This document shows, one piece after another, positions 6,949-10,353 of a stretch of 10,353 bases of DNA; the stretch's first letter is position 1; each line of letters opens with the position of its first letter. The stretch is from Paraneptunicella sp964228975 (lineage in GTDB: Bacteria; Pseudomonadota; Gammaproteobacteria; Enterobacterales; Alteromonadaceae). The position numbers and the translations under genes are program-made. The notes beneath the pieces are model-generated. The model did not search any database, was not told the origin of the DNA, and was given only the letters and a program-made list of their open reading frames with translations. The stretch covers positions 1 to 10,353 of the forward strand of contig CAXRCC010000028.1 of the NCBI GenBank assembly GCA_964228975.1. Reading direction: 5' to 3'.

Positions 6949-8817
6949 TTACGCAAAGTAATCGATACCGTTAACGGAACCATTGACCACATTCAATGTA
7001 TGCTGTTCAGTAAACTCTTCTTCACCTTCTGCGGTATTATCTGCACCACCATCACCGCCTTTTGCAAGCTGTCCTTCTTCACCTTGTTCTTGCCCATTGG
7101 CCTCTTGCTGAACAGATGATTGCCCTAACTCAATACCCTGCTCGTCTAGTAATTCTTTTAAGCGTGGCGCAGCATGCTCAAGCGCTTCTCTAGCGTGTTG
7201 GGTTTGAACCACAAAGTTAACAGAAGCCGTATCACCAGTCATGTTCAGCTTAACTTTCATCTGCCCCATATCAGGTGGATCAAGTCGAATCTCTGCAACC
7301 ATGTTCTTTTGATTCACCATGACCTGCACTTTTTCAGCAATATTTTGAGGCGCATCCGGTTTATTCATGTTTACCACTTTTTCCATCTGCGCAGCTTGTT
7401 GCTGTCTGGATGCTTCTACCTGAGCGGCATTTATTTCTCGTGCTGAAGCCACCTGACCTGTAGCAGATCTCGATGCATCTGCGGGCACTCTAGCCTCACC
7501 TAAATGGCTCGCCACATCCAATGTTGAACTGGCTGTAGCAATGACTTGCTGCAATTTAGCTTGGTCAACATTAACATTCGCTGCGCCTTCTGTGGCACTT
7601 GCCAGGGCATCTTTCACAACTTGAGATACATCCCCAGATTGACCTTGCTTCATCTGCTCTTTCATTTCTTCAAGACCCGACTTTAGCTTATCAACAAAGC
7701 TCTGTTTTAATTCTGGGGTCGATAATTCTTTTGGCGCAACGTTTTGAGCAATGTATTCTGCCACTTTTTGCACTTGTTCAGGTTCAGCGTTAATCAACTG
7801 TTGAGCAAGCTTTTCTGTTGTTTCTAGTTGCTCTGTCCCTTTCCCTGAAGAAAGCTCTGGCTTGTTAGGAGACTGAAGCATACCTGCCAACAATTTGGTG
7901 TCTATTTTCATCCAGTCATCGCCTTTTAAAGCGACTAATGGGGAGCCTGCTAGCTCGGGTTTGCCCGCCATATATTCGTCAATCATTTGATCGAGCTGAA
8001 CGAGTTCTTCTTCAGAAACGGTATCTTTCGCTTTCAAAGAATCGATGAGTGTCAATATATCGGCTAACGCTTCATCTTGAGGCGCATCATCTGGCAACTC
8101 ACTGTCGGGAGAAACTGCGCTAGTCTTTCCATGCACTTCTGCTGAAATCTCTTCTAGAGTTTTAGACTGAGCATCTACCACCTCTTTCAATGCTTTTTGC
8201 AAATCCGTTAACTTAGCGAGCTCATCGGGAATATCGGTTTCAGGTGGAGGAACGGTGCCATCAGTTTCAATAACAGCATCACGAGACTGCCCGTGAATTT
8301 TGTCGAGCATTGTTAACCAATCAAAATGCTCTGCGGGTTGTTTTTCTGCATCGATAACGGGTTCGGGCGTTTCTTCGGATGCCACTTCATCAACGACTTC
8401 AGCAGCTTCAGCTTGCCAATCACCCTCTCCTTTATGAGTAGAAGCTTCCGAGTCGACAGTACTTTCTGAATCTTCAGAGCGGTTCTGTGCCGACTGCTCA
8501 CTTTGATGATGTTCAGCATCGGATTCTTGTCGCTCTTGATCAGCGCGGGAATCGTCAGCACGAGATTGCTCGGCACGTGAGTGTTCAGCGCCGAATTCTG
8601 CGTCATTTCGTTGATCTGCGCGCGCGACGTCTCTGGAAGGCTCCGATGGTTCGCTGCGCGGGTTAACACTTTTCTTATCCTGAACTTGGTTTTGTTCCAA
8701 TACCGAGGCGAATTCTTGTCTTCGACCACTGTCGGTTGCATCCGGTACATTATTTCCAGAACCCACCTTAATAGGAGGGGCAATGTCAGTTTTATGAGCG
8801 GCAAGATGTTGCATCAT
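6949..8817 (-). CDS. fliK: Flagellar hook-length control protein FliK
   Basis: FliK is secreted during hook growth. It measures the hook with its disordered N-terminal part and then acts on FlhB through its C-terminal domain to stop hook export. The protein has 622 residues, long against the roughly 400-500 common in the family. The N-terminal third is acidic and of low complexity, rich in Ser, Glu, Asp, Gln and Arg, with three tandem SRAxx units (80-94). The middle is helical and Lys/Glu-rich. The conserved C-domain spans about 490-575 and contains AEIRLDPPDMGQMKVKLN (508-525), the family signature, and helix RLKELLDEQGIEL (552-564). A Gly/Glu-rich tail follows. The start is a double ATG (8817 or 8814) with GAGGAT eight bases upstream. 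A sigma-54 promoter lies about 130 bp upstream. Confidence 0.94.
   Translation of the reverse strand: MMQHLAAHKTDIAPPIKVGSGNNVPDATDSGRRQEFASVLEQNQVQDKKSVNPRSEPSEPSRDVARADQRNDAEFGAEHSRAEQSRADDSRADQERQESDAEHHQSEQSAQNRSEDSESTVDSEASTHKGEGDWQAEAAEVVDEVASEETPEPVIDAEKQPAEHFDWLTMLDKIHGQSRDAVIETDGTVPPPETDIPDELAKLTDLQKALKEVVDAQSKTLEEISAEVHGKTSAVSPDSELPDDAPQDEALADILTLIDSLKAKDTVSEEELVQLDQMIDEYMAGKPELAGSPLVALKGDDWMKIDTKLLAGMLQSPNKPELSSGKGTEQLETTEKLAQQLINAEPEQVQKVAEYIAQNVAPKELSTPELKQSFVDKLKSGLEEMKEQMKQGQSGDVSQVVKDALASATEGAANVNVDQAKLQQVIATASSTLDVASHLGEARVPADASRSATGQVASAREINAAQVEASRQQQAAQMEKVVNMNKPDAPQNIAEKVQVMVNQKNMVAEIRLDPPDMGQMKVKLNMTGDTASVNFVVQTQHAREALEHAAPRLKELLDEQGIELGQSSVQQEANGQEQGEEGQLAKGGDGGADNTAEGEEEFTEQHTLNVVNGSVNGIDYFA
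8536..8580 (-). repeat. Three imperfect 15-bp tandem units inside fliK (SRAEQ-SRADD-SRADQ)
   Basis: Three consecutive 15-bp units encode SRAEQ, SRADD and SRADQ (FliK residues 80-94). A related ARADQ lies just before them at residues 65-69. The units differ at several bases, so they are old or under codon drift rather than a fresh slippage tract. They lie in the disordered ruler part of FliK, where changes of length in whole codons are tolerated. Confidence 0.7.
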
Positions 8818-8976
8818 TGTTCGCTATCCTCGAAATGGATCACCCAGAATGATTGAGTAATTCGTTGATATTATTAACTTTTAAAATTCACATTGACGAT
8901 AAACATAATTTTGTTAAACGCCGTGTATCCGTTAGCTGTAAAAGTAAGCAAGACTCGTTCCATTATTGCTTGCAGC
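8818..8976 (-). other. fliJ-fliK intergenic region (fliK leader)
   Basis: This 159-bp gap holds a sigma-54 promoter at its fliJ end and the fliK Shine-Dalgarno (GAGGAT) at the other. The predicted transcript starts near 8936 and has a leader of about 118 nt, AT-rich in its middle. A GTCAAT hexamer (8897-8892) lies about 40 nt inside the leader. It resembles half of the FleQ-type site, which in Pseudomonas can lie downstream of the RpoN element. No convincing terminator separates fliJ from fliK, so read-through from fliIJ is also likely. Confidence 0.5.
8947..8962 (-). promoter_or_regulatory. Sigma-54 (RpoN) promoter for fliK and the genes after it
   Basis: The minus strand reads TGGAACGAGTCTTGCT, one base off the consensus TGGCACG-N4-TTGCW (A for C at the fourth position). 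GG (8961-8960) and GC (8949-8948) have the required ten-base separation. It lies just after the fliJ stop and points toward fliK, with a predicted start near 8936. In Vibrio, the fliK-L-M-N-O-P-Q group is a sigma-54-dependent operon, which agrees. The downstream genes through flhB are closely spaced apart from the fliK-fliL gap, so this could be their main promoter. Activity is inferred. Confidence 0.76.
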
Positions 8977-9423
8977 TTAACTTGCCTTGCGTCTAAAGAA
9001 GCGCTGTGTCGCCACTTCATCCATCAGCTTTTGGTCCAACTTTGCTTCAACCAAAAGCGCTTCTTGTTTTTTCTTTTCTAGCAGCATGTCCACTGCTTTA
9101 CGTTTTTGTTGATGTTGCAGCCAAATAGCTTTTCGCTGATCCGCAGCAAGTACGGCATTATGAATAATCTTTCTTTGTTGCTCACAGGCAGAGTCAAGCT
9201 TAGTAATGAAACCTTGGTGTTGATTAAAGCTCATCGCCTCTAACCCCTCGGTCTGCCCTTTTTGTTGAATGTTTCTGAAATACTCAAGACGATATTGCTC
9301 AAGCCCTTGCAACTTCATCCGTTGCTCATCCACGTAATTCTGTGCCAACTGATAATTCATCGCCGCTTTTTCTTCTTTTTCTTGCTCTAATTTGGCAACC
9401 AACTGTAATTGAGAGTTAGACAT
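8977..9423 (-). CDS. fliJ: Flagellar export protein FliJ
   Basis: FliJ is a soluble coiled-coil protein. It sits in the centre of the FliI hexamer like the gamma subunit of F1-ATPase, contacts FlhA, and escorts free export chaperones. The protein has 148 residues, normal for the family. It is almost wholly helical and rich in Gln, Lys, Glu and Leu, with no membrane segment or cysteine pair. Family features are the N-terminal LVAKLEQEKEEKAAM pattern (8-22), QQRKIIHNAV (82-91) and the C-terminal MDEVATQRFFRRK (134-146). The ATG has AGGGTGA upstream and lies 11 bases after the fliI stop, indicating one transcript with fliI. If FliI is impaired (see fliI), FliJ with FlhA would carry more of the export role; this is inference. 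Confidence 0.93.
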   Translation of the reverse strand: MSNSQLQLVAKLEQEKEEKAAMNYQLAQNYVDEQRMKLQGLEQYRLEYFRNIQQKGQTEGLEAMSFNQHQGFITKLDSACEQQRKIIHNAVLAADQRKAIWLQHQQKRKAVDMLLEKKKQEALLVEAKLDQKLMDEVATQRFFRRKAS

Positions 9424-9434
9424 ATCGAATCACC

Positions 9435-10353
9435 CTAGCCTGTTTGCATTGCTTGAATTAACTTCACCATGTCCTGCAAACTTTCATCATAAGGAATGAC
9501 GTCTTTCATTTTTTGTTGCAGGAATTCGTTGATAAGCGGCTCCGAGCGAATAGCTAAATCAATTCGAGGATCCGTTCCTTTGGTATAGGCTCCAATGCTA
9601 ATGAGATCTTTGTTCTGCTGATAACGAGAATAAACTTGCTTCAAGGCTCGCATTGAATCCAAGTGTTGATCGCTAACGACGGCTGGCATTACACGGCTGA
9701 TGGACGCCTCAATATCAATCGCCGGAAAGTGACCTGAATCCGCCAAGCGACGCGTTAGGACAATATGCCCATCCAAAATAGCACGCGCGGAGTCGGCAAT
9801 GGGGTCTTGTAAGTCATCACCTTCGGTTAATACGGTATAAAAAGCGGTGATACTGCCTTGGTTTTCTGCACCGTTACCTGCTCGTTCTACAAGCGCGGGT
9901 AATCTGGCGAATACGGAAGGCGGATAACCTTTTGTTGCCGGCGGCTCACCAACGGCCAAGGCAATTTCGCGTTGCGCCATCGCATATCGTGTTAAAGAAT
10001 CAATGAGCAATAGAACGTTCATACCTTGATCACGAAAATATTCCGCAATACTCACTGCGGTTTCGCACCCTTTAAGTCGCATTAAAGGGGAAGTATCTGC
10101 GGGCGCGGCCACAACGACAGACTTTTGACGTTCTTCTTCACCCAAAATATCTTGAATAAACTCTTTTACTTCTCTCCCGCGCTCTCCAACAAGGCCAACC
10201 ACCACAACATCCGCTGATGTGCCTCGCGTCATCATGCCCAAGAGCACACTCGTACCCACCCCACTACCAGCGAATAACCCCAGTCGCTGGCCTTGACCAA
10301 CGGTGATCATGGAATTGATGGCTCGCACACCAACGTCTAGCGGCTGCGCAATG
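9435..10353 (-). CDS. fliI: Flagellum-specific export ATPase FliI (C-terminal two thirds; Walker A lysine replaced by Thr)
   Basis: FliI is the hexameric ATPase at the base of the flagellar export apparatus, related to the F1 beta subunit. About 305 residues are visible of the usual 440 or so; the N-terminal part lies beyond the window end. The reading frame enters the window with IAQPLDVGVRAINSM, so the GTG at 10328 is internal and not a start. Seen in order are the P-loop GSGVGTS (10268-10248), VVGLVGERGREVKEFI with the expected catalytic Glu region, Walker B VLLLIDSLTR, the block GEPPATKGYPPSVFARLP, and GSITAFYTVLTEGDDLQDPI. Also seen are the likely arginine finger in SISRVMP and a helical C-terminus. 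The odd point is the P-loop: the family has GxxGxGK(S/T), but the codon at 10251-10253 is ACG (Thr), not AAG (Lys). The frame is otherwise open and well conserved. Confidence 0.95.
   Translation of the reverse strand, partial: IAQPLDVGVRAINSMITVGQGQRLGLFAGSGVGTSVLLGMMTRGTSADVVVVGLVGERGREVKEFIQDILGEEERQKSVVVAAPADTSPLMRLKGCETAVSIAEYFRDQGMNVLLLIDSLTRYAMAQREIALAVGEPPATKGYPPSVFARLPALVERAGNGAENQGSITAFYTVLTEGDDLQDPIADSARAILDGHIVLTRRLADSGHFPAIDIEASISRVMPAVVSDQHLDSMRALKQVYSRYQQNKDLISIGAYTKGTDPRIDLAIRSEPLINEFLQQKMKDVIPYDESLQDMVKLIQAMQTG

Noticed and set aside
8313..8804. 163-codon minus-strand frame overlapping the start of fliK
   Set aside because: It is out of frame with fliK, which has the Shine-Dalgarno and the conserved C-domain. 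The low-complexity fliK N-terminus tends to keep alternate frames open. No family is recognised.
8940..8973. Possible terminator hairpin after fliJ (AAGCAA ... TTGCTT followed by ACTTTT)
   Set aside because: The stem is only six AT-rich base pairs with a loop of about 14, the T-run is broken, and the bases are better explained by the sigma-54 element.
10326..10328. GTG as a start codon for a short FliI
   Set aside because: The frame continues upstream to the window end with IAQPLDVG, which is conserved FliI sequence. The gene is cut by the window and does not start here.

Overview
The window is a stretch of a flagellar biosynthesis cluster from a polar-flagellated gammaproteobacterium. Every gene lies on the minus strand, so transcription runs from the high-coordinate end to the low one: fliI (3' part), fliJ, fliK, fliL, fliM, fliN, fliO, fliP, fliQ, fliR, flhB, flhA (5' part). 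This order, with flhA directly after flhB, is the one known from Vibrio, Shewanella and Alteromonas-type chromosomes. The moderate GC content and the sigma-54 promoters fit that group. I cannot name a genus from the sequence.

Layout. fliI and fliJ (9435-10353 and 8977-9423) encode the export ATPase and its central stalk. A 159-bp gap follows, with a near-consensus sigma-54 promoter at 8947-8962, then fliK (6949-8817), the hook-length ruler. A second gap of 191-192 bp separates fliK from fliL. From fliL to flhB (6756 down to 1331) the genes are tightly packed: most gaps are 1-23 bp and fliN/fliO may overlap. This block encodes FliL, the C-ring switch proteins FliM and FliN, and the export gate FliO/P/Q/R/FlhB. 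A 57-bp gap after flhB holds a second near-consensus sigma-54 promoter (1311-1326), and flhA begins at 1273 and runs off the window start.

Function. FliP, FliQ, FliR, FlhB and FlhA form the membrane export gate, and FliO helps FliP assemble. FliI and FliJ energise and couple export. FliK measures the hook and makes FlhB switch substrates. FliM and FliN form the switch that reads CheY-P, and FliL supports the stators.

I found no undescribed system, mobile element, CRISPR array or RNA gene. The point most worth attention is in FliI: the Walker A lysine is replaced by threonine (codon ACG at 10251-10253), while every other ATPase motif in view looks intact. This is either a sequence error or an export ATPase that is probably crippled. 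The two sigma-54 promoters are the other useful non-coding result.
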